A stretch of DNA of 21,507 bases. Source: JAAZMX01 sp035388025. Lineage in GTDB: Bacteria; Patescibacteriota; Patescibacteriia; UBA2196; GWA2-42-15. The stretch spans positions 1 through 21,507 of the forward strand of contig DAOOPA010000012.1 in the NCBI GenBank assembly GCA_035388025.1, given 5' to 3'. Position numbers and translations under genes: made by a program. The notes beneath the pieces are model-generated. The model worked only from the letters and a program-made list of their open reading frames with translations. It made no database searches and was not told the DNA's origin. Below, one piece after another: positions 7,500 through 13,422 of this stretch (the stretch's first letter is position 1; each line of letters begins with the position of its first letter).

Positions 7500-7649
7500 G
7501 CCGCATTATAAAAATTCAGGTTAAAATTCAAGTAAAGCCAAGCTGGGTTTTGCCACCCAACTGTCTGACCCCGCTCTGGGCCTTGCGGGGGAGTTTTGGG
7601 CGGCCAGCTTGGCCGAACGTAGAATTTTACTGAATTTTTATACCGCGGC
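7500..7649. repeat. 150-base long imperfect palindrome in non-coding DNA
   Basis: Outer arms 7500-7519 and 7630-7649 are complementary at 18 of 20 positions. They continue as GTTAAAATTC/GAATTTTAC, then after an internal loop as a perfect 10-bp helix (GCCAAGCTGG 7537-7546 with CCAGCTTGGC 7604-7613), and end in a CCCCGC/GCGGGG stem (7569-7574, 7585-7590). No ORF explains it. It may be a MITE-like element or a structured RNA; no clear target-site duplication was seen at its ends. Confidence 0.7.
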
Positions 7650-7662
7650 GATTTTTCTTTCC

Positions 7663-7695
7663 GTCCGCTTTCTTTTTCTAAAAAAGAAAGCGGAC
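7663..7695. repeat. Perfect 15-bp hairpin
   Basis: GTCCGCTTTCTTTTT (7663-7677) and AAAAAGAAAGCGGAC (7681-7695) form a perfect stem with a CTA loop. On the minus strand the loop-side U-rich arm does not follow the stem, so it is not an ordinary terminator. It lies between the long palindrome and the second terminator copy. Confidence 0.75.
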
Positions 7696-7696
7696 A

Positions 7697-7755
7697 TCAA
7701 AAAAATCTCTTCCACCGCCGATTTGCATCCAAAGCAGTCGGCGGTATTTTTTTAC
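7697..7755 (+). terminator. Second copy of the operon terminator block
   Basis: This repeats 7371-7430 with one base change in the stem (A to G, giving a G-T pair) and one fewer T. The hairpin is 7714-7745, followed by seven T (7747-7753). It shields the protease gene from upstream transcription and suggests that the segment 7440-7700 was inserted beside, or duplicated with, the first terminator. Confidence 0.8.
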
Positions 7756-7808
7756 CTCTCCCCTCTCCTTAACTATTATAAGAGTCGAGGATGAGGATTG
7801 AATCATCA

Positions 7809-7831
7809 GGCTCCAAGTTTAACTTGGAGCC
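7809..7831. repeat. Dispersed 23-base palindrome, copy 1
   Basis: GGCTCCAAGTT and AACTTGGAGCC form a perfect 11-bp inverted repeat around one T. Roughly 33 bases around it recur in inverted orientation at 16300-16340. Confidence 0.65.
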
Positions 7832-7846
7832 AACTGTATTTCTGTG

Positions 7847-7880
7847 TTTCAATTTTCCTGTTTTCATGTTAAAATATAAT
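7847..7880 (+). promoter_or_regulatory. Promoter of the HtrA-like protease gene
   Basis: TTTCAA (7847-7852) is followed after 17 bases by TAAAAT (7870-7875) with an extended TGT (7867-7869). A second -10-like TATAAT overlaps at 7875-7880. The leader to the ATG at 7905 is about 20-25 nt, without SD. Confidence 0.5.
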
Positions 7881-7904
7881 CATCTTATTACTAAACAAAA
7901 AATT

Positions 7905-10382
7905 ATGTCCAAACATCCAATCGGCCGCAAAACAGCCGTCTTTGTCTTAATAGCGTTACTTTTCTCTTTACTGCCAATCAGCCGGCCGGCTCTGGCTGAC
8001 GCTACTCTGACCAGCGTTGATAAATCAATCGTCAAAATATACAACTACGATCTGGGTGAGGACAACTGGCTCGAAGCCAAAGGTTCTGGCTCGGGCGTGA
8101 TCTTGAGCCCTGACGGGCTCGTACTGACCAATGCCCACGTGGTTGCGGGCGATGATTCTATCAAGATATCCGATCCCTACTTCGCCATCTGCGTCACCGA
8201 ACAAATCAACATGGCACCAGTCTGCCGTTATACCGCGCGCCTGATCGCCCAAGATGAAAATATGGATATTGCCATTTTGAAAATGCGCTCGCTTGATGGT
8301 GCTGGCGTTTCCGGCCTGAATTATCTGGAATTAGCTTCTAGCGCCGCCGTCAACGGCGCCGCTCTCACCCTTTATGGTTTTCCCGACATTGGCGGGGAAA
8401 CCCTGACTACCACCACCGGCACTGTGGTCGGACAAGAACAGAGTGGCGGGGTCAACTGGCTCAAGACCGACGCCGTCATCTCTTTTGGTTCCTCTGGCGG
8501 CGCCGCGGTCAATGCCGATAATAAAATCGCTGGTCTGGTCAGCCAGGCCTCATCTTCTTCTCTCAATTCTCTGTCTTATATCATTGATATCAATTCCGTC
8601 TCCAGCTGGATCAGTCAAAACAGAAACAATAGCGGCCGGCCAAGTATTTTGGAATCCCGGCTCAATACGCTCCTCTCCCGCACCCTGTCCGCCAAGGCCA
8701 GCCATGTCTTTTTCCTGTCTTATCCGAAAATCAGTCTCACCTGCCCGAGCGACTTTATCACTGTAATTACTGAAAGTTCTATAGCATGCTTAAACATTGC
8801 CGATGATAATTTCTTTGGTTTTGGCGTATATATCGTCAAAGAAGCTTATGAAAAAACTTTTGATGATTTAAAAAATTTAAGTCTAGAATCACTCGTGAGT
8901 AGCCTAGGCAGTTTCTCCAATATTACCCAAGAAGAAAGTACTTTTGCCGGCCGGCCAGCCATGAAATATACAGTCACTGATTTCGGTACCCTCTACTCTT
9001 TTCCTTTCCGTCAATTCACCGTCTCTGTCATCTCTTTTTACGGCACCGGCGATATCAACAAAGAAGCTATTGACTCCGGCCTGAAAACTTTTACTTTTGA
9101 TCCAAACTATACCGAACCATTCACGGAACAAACCAGCTACTCCCAGACTGATCCGCTCCTTATCTTCAGTCCCACCGCCAACTGGGTTTTCCTGGAAAAA
9201 AATTCTCTTGACGAGCCAGCCGATATCGTCCTCAAACACCAGCCAAACGCCATAGTCACTCTTAGCACCGAGCCGACTCTGCCTGGAGACGACAATCTGG
9301 ACAACCAAAAATATTATGAACAGAACAACGCCCTGTCCGATTTTGACAGTTACTTTAGCGAAGCCCTGACTGGCCTAAAGCAGGAAACCTTGGACCTCAA
9401 CTACAATTATACCCTCAACAGCACGATCCAAGATGCTATCAAGATAGATAGAAAAATGATCAACTCCTCTACCGGTCTAGCCAAAATGTACCGCCGCGAT
9501 ATTTTTATCCGGCGCGAAGGCTATGTTATCGAGTTATCCTTTACCTACAATGGCAGTGATGAGGTTGGTTTCAATAATCTCAAAACCGCCAGCGACCAAT
9601 TGCTCTCTCACCTGACTGTCTCGAGCGAGGGCGTACCGCCAGTCGCGACCAGTGAAAATAAAAATACGCCACCCGTCGTGGCCAGTGAACCCGTAATCAT
9701 AGAAAATCCCGAGCGCTACACGGCTGAAGAATTGGAATTTTTACAGATGTACGGTCTGACCAAACTGCCCTGGGAAAAAGATATGCCTGAAGTCGTTGAA
9801 CCCACTCCGCCTGCCACCAGTCAAAACAATATCATCTCCCCTCTGCCTGCCACCGAGCACGATGAAGCCCTGGCCAGCAGACTTTCCGGCCGTTTGCTTT
9901 TGTCTGTCGAAGATCACGGTAAAATCTATTATGTCAACCCAAGCGACCATCGTCGCTATCAAGTCACCTTTGGCAATGCGCTCGCGCTCTTCCGCCATTT
10001 TGCCATGGGCATCACCACGAGCGATCTCAATAAAATTCCGATCAACCAAAATTCTGTCAGCGCCAATGTGGACACCGACTCGGACGGCTTTAATGATAAA
10101 AGTGAAGTCGCGAACGGCTACAATCCGGAAATCGCTTCCAACCCATCTGCCCGCGGCAATGACAAAATGAAATTTGATCAGAGTCTAGCCCAACGCTTCA
10201 AAGGTAGATTTTTATTGCAAGTTGAGGATCGCGGCCGCATCTGGTATGTGGATCAAGCCGGCACCCGATGGGAAGTCACTTGGAGCAATCTCATGATGCT
10301 TTTCCAATCACTCGCCCTGGGCATCAATAATGACGACCTTGGCAGAATTGATGACCGTACGACAGAGCTGGGTACATTTTAA
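7905..10382 (+). CDS. Secreted HtrA/DegP-like serine protease with tandem C-terminal surface modules
   Basis: The 825-residue protein starts at ATG 7905; an in-frame upstream ATG at 7791 would put the promoter and a palindrome inside the gene. A signal peptide (about 1-31, ending PALADA) is followed by a trypsin-fold domain with the triad His78 (VLTNAHVV), Asp121 (ENMDIAIL) and Ser197 (SFGSSGGAAV). No PDZ domain is evident; residues about 240-590 are an unrecognised secreted region. The C-terminus holds two copies of a module (about 653-705 and 756-815) with the pattern RLSGRLLLSVEDHGKIYYV / RFKGRFLLQVEDRGRIWYV, split by a calcium-binding-like DTDSDGFNDKSE motif. I recall this module as common in CPR surface proteins. 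Likely role: quality control or shedding of surface proteins outside the membrane. Confidence 0.88.
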   Translation: MSKHPIGRKTAVFVLIALLFSLLPISRPALADATLTSVDKSIVKIYNYDLGEDNWLEAKGSGSGVILSPDGLVLTNAHVVAGDDSIKISDPYFAICVTEQINMAPVCRYTARLIAQDENMDIAILKMRSLDGAGVSGLNYLELASSAAVNGAALTLYGFPDIGGETLTTTTGTVVGQEQSGGVNWLKTDAVISFGSSGGAAVNADNKIAGLVSQASSSSLNSLSYIIDINSVSSWISQNRNNSGRPSILESRLNTLLSRTLSAKASHVFFLSYPKISLTCPSDFITVITESSIACLNIADDNFFGFGVYIVKEAYEKTFDDLKNLSLESLVSSLGSFSNITQEESTFAGRPAMKYTVTDFGTLYSFPFRQFTVSVISFYGTGDINKEAIDSGLKTFTFDPNYTEPFTEQTSYSQTDPLLIFSPTANWVFLEKNSLDEPADIVLKHQPNAIVTLSTEPTLPGDDNLDNQKYYEQNNALSDFDSYFSEALTGLKQETLDLNYNYTLNSTIQDAIKIDRKMINSSTGLAKMYRRDIFIRREGYVIELSFTYNGSDEVGFNNLKTASDQLLSHLTVSSEGVPPVATSENKNTPPVVASEPVIIENPERYTAEELEFLQMYGLTKLPWEKDMPEVVEPTPPATSQNNIISPLPATEHDEALASRLSGRLLLSVEDHGKIYYVNPSDHRRYQVTFGNALALFRHFAMGITTSDLNKIPINQNSVSANVDTDSDGFNDKSEVANGYNPEIASNPSARGNDKMKFDQSLAQRFKGRFLLQVEDRGRIWYVDQAGTRWEVTWSNLMMLFQSLALGINNDDLGRIDDRTTELGTF

Positions 10383-10412
10383 TCTCCCTCTCTCCAACCC
10401 CTCATAATTTCT

Positions 10413-10444
10413 AAAGGCGGCACTTCAAAGTGTCGCCTTTTGTT
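10413..10444 (+). terminator. Intrinsic terminator of the protease gene
   Basis: AAAGGCGGCACT pairs with AGTGTCGCCTTT around TCAA (one G-T pair), followed by TGTTATTTTA. It lies just before the first REP palindrome. Confidence 0.85.
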
Positions 10445-10450
10445 ATTTTA

Positions 10451-10569
10451 GGACTGCCACACGAAATGAAGTGAAGTGTGGCTAATATCTAGCCAAACTC
10501 CGCTCTGCTACTTTTGGCACTCCATGTTTTTTCTCTCGGACTGCCACACGAAATGAAGTGGAGTGTGGC
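10451..10569. repeat. REP palindromes (one inverted pair plus one single) downstream of the RAYT
   Basis: Three REP units are seen: 10451-10482 (GGACT, then stem GCCACAC/GTGTGGC), its inverted partner 10491-10523 (stem GCCAAA.../...TTTGGC, ending in CACTCC) and 10538-10569. The two orientations are the same sequence family read on opposite strands, so 10451-10523 is a REPIN-like inverted doublet. The last unit ends 20 bases from the stop of the minus-strand transposase gene. Confidence 0.85.
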
Positions 10570-10588
10570 GTTATGTGGCCAACCAAGT

Positions 10589-11131
10589 TTATTCACCCGC
10601 CGTAAAATCAATAATCGGATATTCAGTAAAAAAACTATCCATCCATTCTTTACCTTTTCTGCTCACCCATTGATGATAACTACAATACTGATAATCAAAA
10701 ACATTATCTTGGCACCCAACATAATGATGCTTGACCGGATTATGATGAATATAATTAAAATGTTTAATAAAATCCTTCTTATCACGAATACCATGATCCC
10801 AATATTGATACCACATTGATCTCCCTTTCATTCCATCATTTTTATTAATAGCCCTAGCCGAATCAGCATGAAGATCTTGAATAAATTTTGCTATTTGACT
10901 ATCCTCTCCAGTTTTTATTAATATATGATAATGATTATCTAAAATCACCCAAGCATAACACTTATACCCGCATTTCAATAATTTACTTTTTAATATAGCC
11001 AAAAAAATTTTCTTCCTTGCTCCAGCCAATAGATTTTGGCCCCCTAAAATTCTACCAGTTATAAAATAATTATAACCAGCGACAAAAATATGAGGCGGGC
11101 GATGAGCATGGTAAGAAAATCTTGCTTCCAT
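10589..11131 (-). CDS. REP-associated tyrosine transposase (RAYT, Y1/IS200-like)
   Basis: This 180-residue single-strand DNA transposase has the HUH motif in DNHYHILIK (His67 and His69) and the catalytic-tyrosine helix FIKHFNYIHHNPVKH (Tyr127). RAYT-type features include the N-terminal FVAGYNYFITGR strand, WVILDNHYHIL, the Arg/Trp-rich MKGRSMWYQYWDHGIRD segment and the C-terminal YCSYHQWV. The length is normal for RAYTs, and no TnpB or IscB accompanies it. It is flanked on both sides by REP palindromes, the expected substrate of this family. A TGTTAAAAT -10 lies six bases before the ATG, so its mRNA is probably leaderless. RAYTs are usually domesticated single-copy genes that maintain REPIN populations; here that role is inferred from the surrounding repeats. 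Confidence 0.92.
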   Translation of the reverse strand: MEARFSYHAHRPPHIFVAGYNYFITGRILGGQNLLAGARKKIFLAILKSKLLKCGYKCYAWVILDNHYHILIKTGEDSQIAKFIQDLHADSARAINKNDGMKGRSMWYQYWDHGIRDKKDFIKHFNYIHHNPVKHHYVGCQDNVFDYQYCSYHQWVSRKGKEWMDSFFTEYPIIDFTAGE

Positions 11132-11137
11132 ACTTTT

Positions 11138-11146
11138 ATTTTAACA
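11138..11146 (-). promoter_or_regulatory. Extended -10 of the RAYT gene
   Basis: On the minus strand TGTTAAAAT occupies 11146-11138, six bases before the ATG at 11131. The -35 region falls in the foot of the adjacent REP palindrome (11157-11188) and only a poor match (TGGCAG) is present. Confidence 0.5.
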
Positions 11147-11156
11147 TATACTCCCC

Positions 11157-11282
11157 GGACTGCCACACGTAACGAAGTGGAGTGTGGCTAATATCTAGCA
11201 ACTAGCCAAACTCCGCTCTGCTACGTTTGGCACTCCCTGTTTTTTCTCTCGGACTGCCACACGCAACGAAGTGGAGTGTGGC
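11157..11282. repeat. REPIN-like doublet and single REP upstream of the RAYT
   Basis: REP units lie at 11157-11188, 11204-11236 (inverted) and 11251-11282. The arrangement (unit, inverted unit, CTGTTTTTTCTCT linker, unit) mirrors 10451-10569 on the other side of the transposase gene. Confidence 0.85.
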
Positions 11283-11294
11283 TAACAACTCCAA

Positions 11295-11339
11295 TAAAAA
11301 AACGACCGCCGGACTTTGAATTTATTCCTTTGGTCGTTT
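11295..11339 (-). terminator. Terminator of the minus-strand cassette
   Basis: Read on the minus strand, AAACGACC pairs with GGTCGTTT and a run of seven T follows (complement of the A run at about 11295-11302). It lies 18 bases beyond the stop of the 58-residue membrane protein gene. Confidence 0.7.
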
Positions 11340-11356
11340 CGTCGTTTCGTTGGGTC

Positions 11357-11533
11357 TCACTTCGTTGACGCCGGTGGCTCCACTGGTTTGCTAGTGGGAT
11401 CAATCACCACGACTTTGGGTGGCTTGGGTTTCACCTCTGATTTTTTTTTCAGCAAAAGCACACCGAAAGCGACAGCCAGCACAACCACCACTACCACTAA
11501 GATCATGACCAAACCTTTTAATACCTCTTTCAC
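11357..11533 (-). CDS. Small single-pass membrane protein with Pro-rich tail
   Basis: A 58-residue gene on the minus strand starts at GTG (11533-11531), which overlaps the TGA of the upstream gene by four bases; GGAGAGGG precedes it as SD. The product has a short cytoplasmic start (MKEVLKG), one very hydrophobic helix (about 8-28, with six consecutive Val) and a Lys/Pro-rich tail (KPKPPKVVVIDPTSKPVEPP). There is no lipobox. Function is unknown. Its coupling to a secreted coiled-coil protein suggests that the two work together in the envelope. It is short, but its SD, overlap and downstream terminator support it. Confidence 0.7.
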   Translation of the reverse strand: MKEVLKGLVMILVVVVVVLAVAFGVLLLKKKSEVKPKPPKVVVIDPTSKPVEPPASTK

Positions 11534-11841
11534 GGCCCTCTCCTTTCTTTTACCTTCGTTCCTTCCCCCTTAACTCTCTTCTGCGCCTTCAGTCTCTCAA
11601 TATCTCGCTGAAGACGCACTGAGAGACTATCCAGCTTTTTAAGATACTCTTCCGTTCTGCGTAGCTCGACATAAATGCTATCGAGCTGTGCAAGAACCTG
11701 AGCCCTGTCCAACAAGGACAGGCTGAGCTGAAGGTTCTCCCTTTCAGCCGCAATCAGTTCCTGCTGCTGTAAAGACTGCCCCTGATCTCCCCCAGCCCCA
11801 AAAATCAGGGCCAGCGCTAAAAACAATGCGGCTCCTCCCAA
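11530..11841 (-). CDS. Small secreted or membrane-anchored coiled-coil protein
   Basis: The start is TTG at 11841-11839, because a near-perfect SD (AAAGGAGGTGA) lies eight bases upstream; the in-frame GTG at 11850 is inside the SD. The 103-residue product has a hydrophobic N-terminus (about 2-15, GGAALFLALALIFG), then a long heptad-patterned coiled coil (about 25-90, with LQLSLSLLDRAQ and LDSLSVRLQRDIERL) and a basic tail. It is followed with a four-base overlap by a membrane protein gene. The geometry recalls phage spanin pairs, but nothing else phage-like is nearby and the second protein has no lipobox. Function is unknown. Confidence 0.72.
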   Translation of the reverse strand: MGGAALFLALALIFGAGGDQGQSLQQQELIAAERENLQLSLSLLDRAQVLAQLDSIYVELRRTEEYLKKLDSLSVRLQRDIERLKAQKRVKGEGTKVKERRGP

Positions 11842-11892
11842 TTCACTCACCTCCTTTCGTCATTTTTTTAAAAGATTTTTGTCTTTACCGCC

Positions 11893-11921
11893 ACTCTAAC
11901 ACAAACCCTCAAAAAATTCAA
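11893..11921 (-). promoter_or_regulatory. Promoter of the minus-strand cassette
   Basis: On the minus strand TTGAAT (11921-11916), 17 bases and TAGAGT (11898-11893), with an extended TGT, give a good promoter. The -35 lies inside a perfect hairpin (CCCTCAAAAAA 11906-11916 with TTTTTTGAGGG 11923-11933), which could act as an operator or as a terminator for incoming transcripts. Confidence 0.55.
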
Positions 11922-12007
11922 CTTTTTTGAGGGTCGCCGTCATTTTACTAGTACTGCCCGCCCACAATGCCAACAAAAGTTCTCTCCTACTTATGCACAC
12001 CCTCCTC

Positions 12008-12035
12008 TTGCGCAAAAATATTTTTGGGCTAAGAT
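12008..12035 (+). promoter_or_regulatory. Promoter of the candidate non-coding RNA
   Basis: TTGCGC (12008-12013), 16 bases, TAAGAT (12030-12035). The predicted start at about 12042 is five bases before the first long hairpin. Confidence 0.5.
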
Positions 12036-12041
12036 AAAAAT

Positions 12042-12302
12042 ATCGCTGGGAAAAGCTACACCTCAGTCAGCCGGAGGGCTACGGCAAAAAGGTGTAGCAT
12101 TCCCACTTTTGCTCCTTGCCGATTATAAGGATGCATTGCCAACCAAAAGAACCATCGGCAAGGGGCCGAAAAAAAAGGACGCCGGCACAAATAGTGCTGG
12201 CAAGTATGCCACAACCGCTGTTCGGCATTTGTCGGCCACCATCGCCGGCGTCCTTTCTCTGTAAAGGGGAAATCAATAAAACTGATTCTCCCCTATTTTT
12301 TT
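12042..12302 (+). ncRNA. Candidate novel structured RNA of about 260 nt
   Basis: No convincing ORF fits, yet the segment is almost fully paired. Hairpin 1 (12047-12105): TGGGAA/TTCCCA, then GCTACACCT/AGGTGTAGC, with an inner AGCC/GGCT hairpin. Hairpin 2 (12114-12163): a perfect 10-bp CCTTGCCGAT/ATCGGCAAGG with a 30-base loop. Hairpin 3 (12174-12256): a perfect 13-bp AAAGGACGCCGGC/GCCGGCGTCCTTT with an inner ATGCC/GGCAT stem. An intrinsic terminator ends it (12266-12302: GGGGA-AATCA/TGATT-TCCCC, one bulge, then TATTTTTTT). It is not SRP RNA, RNase P RNA or tmRNA, as their signature motifs are missing. Hairpin 3 is followed by eight U when read on the minus strand, so it may also stop minus-strand transcripts. 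Strand and function are unproven. Confidence 0.55.
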
Positions 12303-12313
12303 AAAATATGAGC

Positions 12314-12590
12314 AGGCACTCCCTGTTTTTTCTCTCGGACTGCCACACGAAATGAAGTGGAGTGTGGCTAATATCTAGCAACTAGCCAAACTCCGCTCTA
12401 CTGCGTTTGGCACTCCATGTTTTTTCTCTCGGACTGCCACACACAATGAAGTGGAGTGTGGCTTTACCCTAGCCAAACTCCGCTCTGCTACGTTTGGCAC
12501 TCCCTGTTTTTTCTCTCGGACTACCACACAAAATGAAGTGGAGTGTGGCTTTCTCCCAGCCAAATTCCGCTCTACTGCGTTTGGCATTCC
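12314..12590. repeat. Tandem array of three REPIN-like doublets
   Basis: After a truncated unit end (GGCACTCCCTG at about 12314) come alternating REP units at 12337-12368, 12384-12416 (inverted), 12431-12462, 12471-12503 (inverted), 12518-12549 and 12558-12590 (inverted). The period is 87-94 bases, with a conserved [AC]TGTTTTTTCTCT linker between doublets. Short ORFs called here are translations of the repeat and not genes. Confidence 0.88.
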
Positions 12591-12771
12591 AAAACATGTT
12601 CCTTTCCTCTATTCTTAGCCCAAAAATTATCCACACCCTGTCCCCTATTTGACTATTGTAAAAAAAACGATTTAGACTTAAGATTAACTAATCAAATAAT
12701 AAAAAAGGCTATGGATTTTATATTGTCCAACGCGTGGCAATCTAAATATTCTTTTTGCTTCCTTAGTTTTT

Positions 12772-12798
12772 AACTTTGTCTTTTTGACGAAGTTTTTT
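12772..12798 (+). terminator. Intrinsic terminator with no assigned gene
   Basis: AACTTTGTC (12772-12780) pairs with GACGAAGTT (12786-12794), with one T-G pair and a T5 loop, followed by TTTTATTT. The 180 bases before it hold no convincing gene; a TTGACT-like -35 at 12649 with a poor -10 could start a small RNA of about 120 nt. Otherwise I see nothing in 12591-12868. Confidence 0.65.
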
Positions 12799-12868
12799 AT
12801 TTGTCCCTTTCCCTAGCCAAAATGTCCAGACTATCCTAGCCGCATTACAAATACTTAAACGCCCAAGT

Positions 12869-13105
12869 ATGTTGGATCAACAACCTTTTTATACTTTCCG
12901 GTGCGCCAAATGTTCCTGCCATTTTTCCAACATCCTGGAATTCAACGGCCTGATTAAAGCGGAAAAAAAGTGTCCCAAATGCAAAGCTATGAATATCATT
13001 ACTATTACCAATAAAGAAATTGACATTCAGTGCAAATTGATTGAAGATCCAACAGCGCCCCCAGCGGCCAATTATAATGAGAGTGATTACTGGGATAATA
13101 AATAG
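12869..13105 (+). CDS. Small zinc-ribbon protein
   Basis: A 78-residue protein with a four-cysteine zinc ribbon: FRCAKCSCHF (Cys13 and Cys16) and KCPKCKAMN (two Cys about 20 residues later). The tail is acidic and probably disordered (EDPTAPPAANYNESDYWDNK). The fold resembles FmdB-type regulatory or substrate-binding ribbons; such stand-alone ribbons can bind nucleic acid or protein, but the target here is unknown. No SD is visible. It is followed by a long terminator and seems to be monocistronic. Confidence 0.8.
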   Translation: MLDQQPFYTFRCAKCSCHFSNILEFNGLIKAEKKCPKCKAMNIITITNKEIDIQCKLIEDPTAPPAANYNESDYWDNK

Positions 13106-13164
13106 CCAAAAATTTACAACCGCATATTGTTATAGGCATCATCGCTTTAATTTTACAAAGCACC

Positions 13165-13227
13165 AACGCCTTCTCTTCATACCAAACAAACTTTGTTTTT
13201 GTTATGTATGAAAAGAAGGTGTTTTTT
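13165..13227 (+). terminator. Long terminator hairpin after the zinc-ribbon gene
   Basis: AACGCCTTCTCTTCATAC (13165-13182) pairs with GTATGAAAAGAAGGTGTT with one mismatch and one G-T pair. The loop contains a smaller AAAC/GTTT pairing. Six T follow. The stem is longer than usual for a terminator. Confidence 0.8.
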
Positions 13228-13271
13228 ATTTCCAAAACAGCACCAGCTACACTCCAATTTGTTGTGTGCTC

Positions 13272-13303
13272 GGAATGCCAGACATAGCGAAGCGGCGTCT
13301 GGC
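13272..13303. repeat. Diverged REP palindrome
   Basis: GGAAT is followed by GCCAGAC and, 13 bases on, GTCTGGC. One stem pair is G-C where other copies have C-G or A-T, so pairing is kept while the bases change. Confidence 0.75.
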
Positions 13304-13330
13304 TCCAAAAATGTCCTTTATCAATCAAAC

Positions 13331-13394
13331 CATCCCCCCCATCAAAATGGGATTGGCAAGTAAAAGGTCGATCTGTGTCACAAGACATAGACAA
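13331..13394 (+). promoter_or_regulatory. Structured 5' leader of surface-protein gene 1
   Basis: A CCATCCC/GGGATTGG stem (13331-13356, one bulge) is followed by AAAAGGTCGATCTG and a TGTC-ACAA-GACA hairpin, then ATAGACAA. The last part (13362-13394) matches the leader of the second copy at 14983-15020, with base changes that keep pairing. The motif ends about 28 bases before the ATG. I could not fix the promoter. Confidence 0.5.
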
Positions 13395-13422
13395 AAGAAA
13401 ATTTATTAAATAAAAAAATAAT

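Noticed and set aside
7500..7649. An integron attC site
   Set aside because: One RYYYAAC-like match (ACCCAAC) exists, but there is no matching GTTRRRY at the other end and no integrase; the arm layout is different.
7791..7904. An N-terminal extension of the protease gene from the ATG at 7791
   Set aside because: The extension would contain the dispersed palindrome and an extended -10 promoter and would bury the signal peptide 38 residues in. The ATG at 7905 fits the secretion signal.
10514..10819. A 101-residue plus-strand protein overlapping the RAYT gene
   Set aside because: It lies antisense to the transposase, whose catalytic motifs are intact, and starts inside a REP unit.
11357..11841. 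A true phage spanin pair
   Set aside because: Topology is only loosely similar: the small protein has no lipobox, no lysis or other phage gene is nearby, and a CPR cell should have no outer membrane for spanins to fuse.
12042..12302. Known housekeeping RNA (SRP, RNase P, tmRNA)
   Set aside because: The SRP domain IV loop, the RNase P conserved regions and a tmRNA tag frame were looked for and not found. Only part of one SRP-like string (CCGGAGGG) is present, without the AGCAG partner.
12375..12587. A repetitive 70-residue minus-strand protein
   Set aside because: It is a translation of the tandem REP array; its internal repeats follow the DNA repeat period, and no ribosome site is present.
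12314..12590. A CRISPR-like array
   Set aside because: Units are palindromes in alternating orientation, linkers are repeated and not unique, unit lengths vary, and no cas gene is near. It fits REPINs, not CRISPR.
12711..12773. A 20-residue ORF (MDFILSNAWQSKYSFCFLSF) before the terminator at 12772
   Set aside because: There is no SD, no leaderless-type promoter and no homology; a chance frame is as likely.
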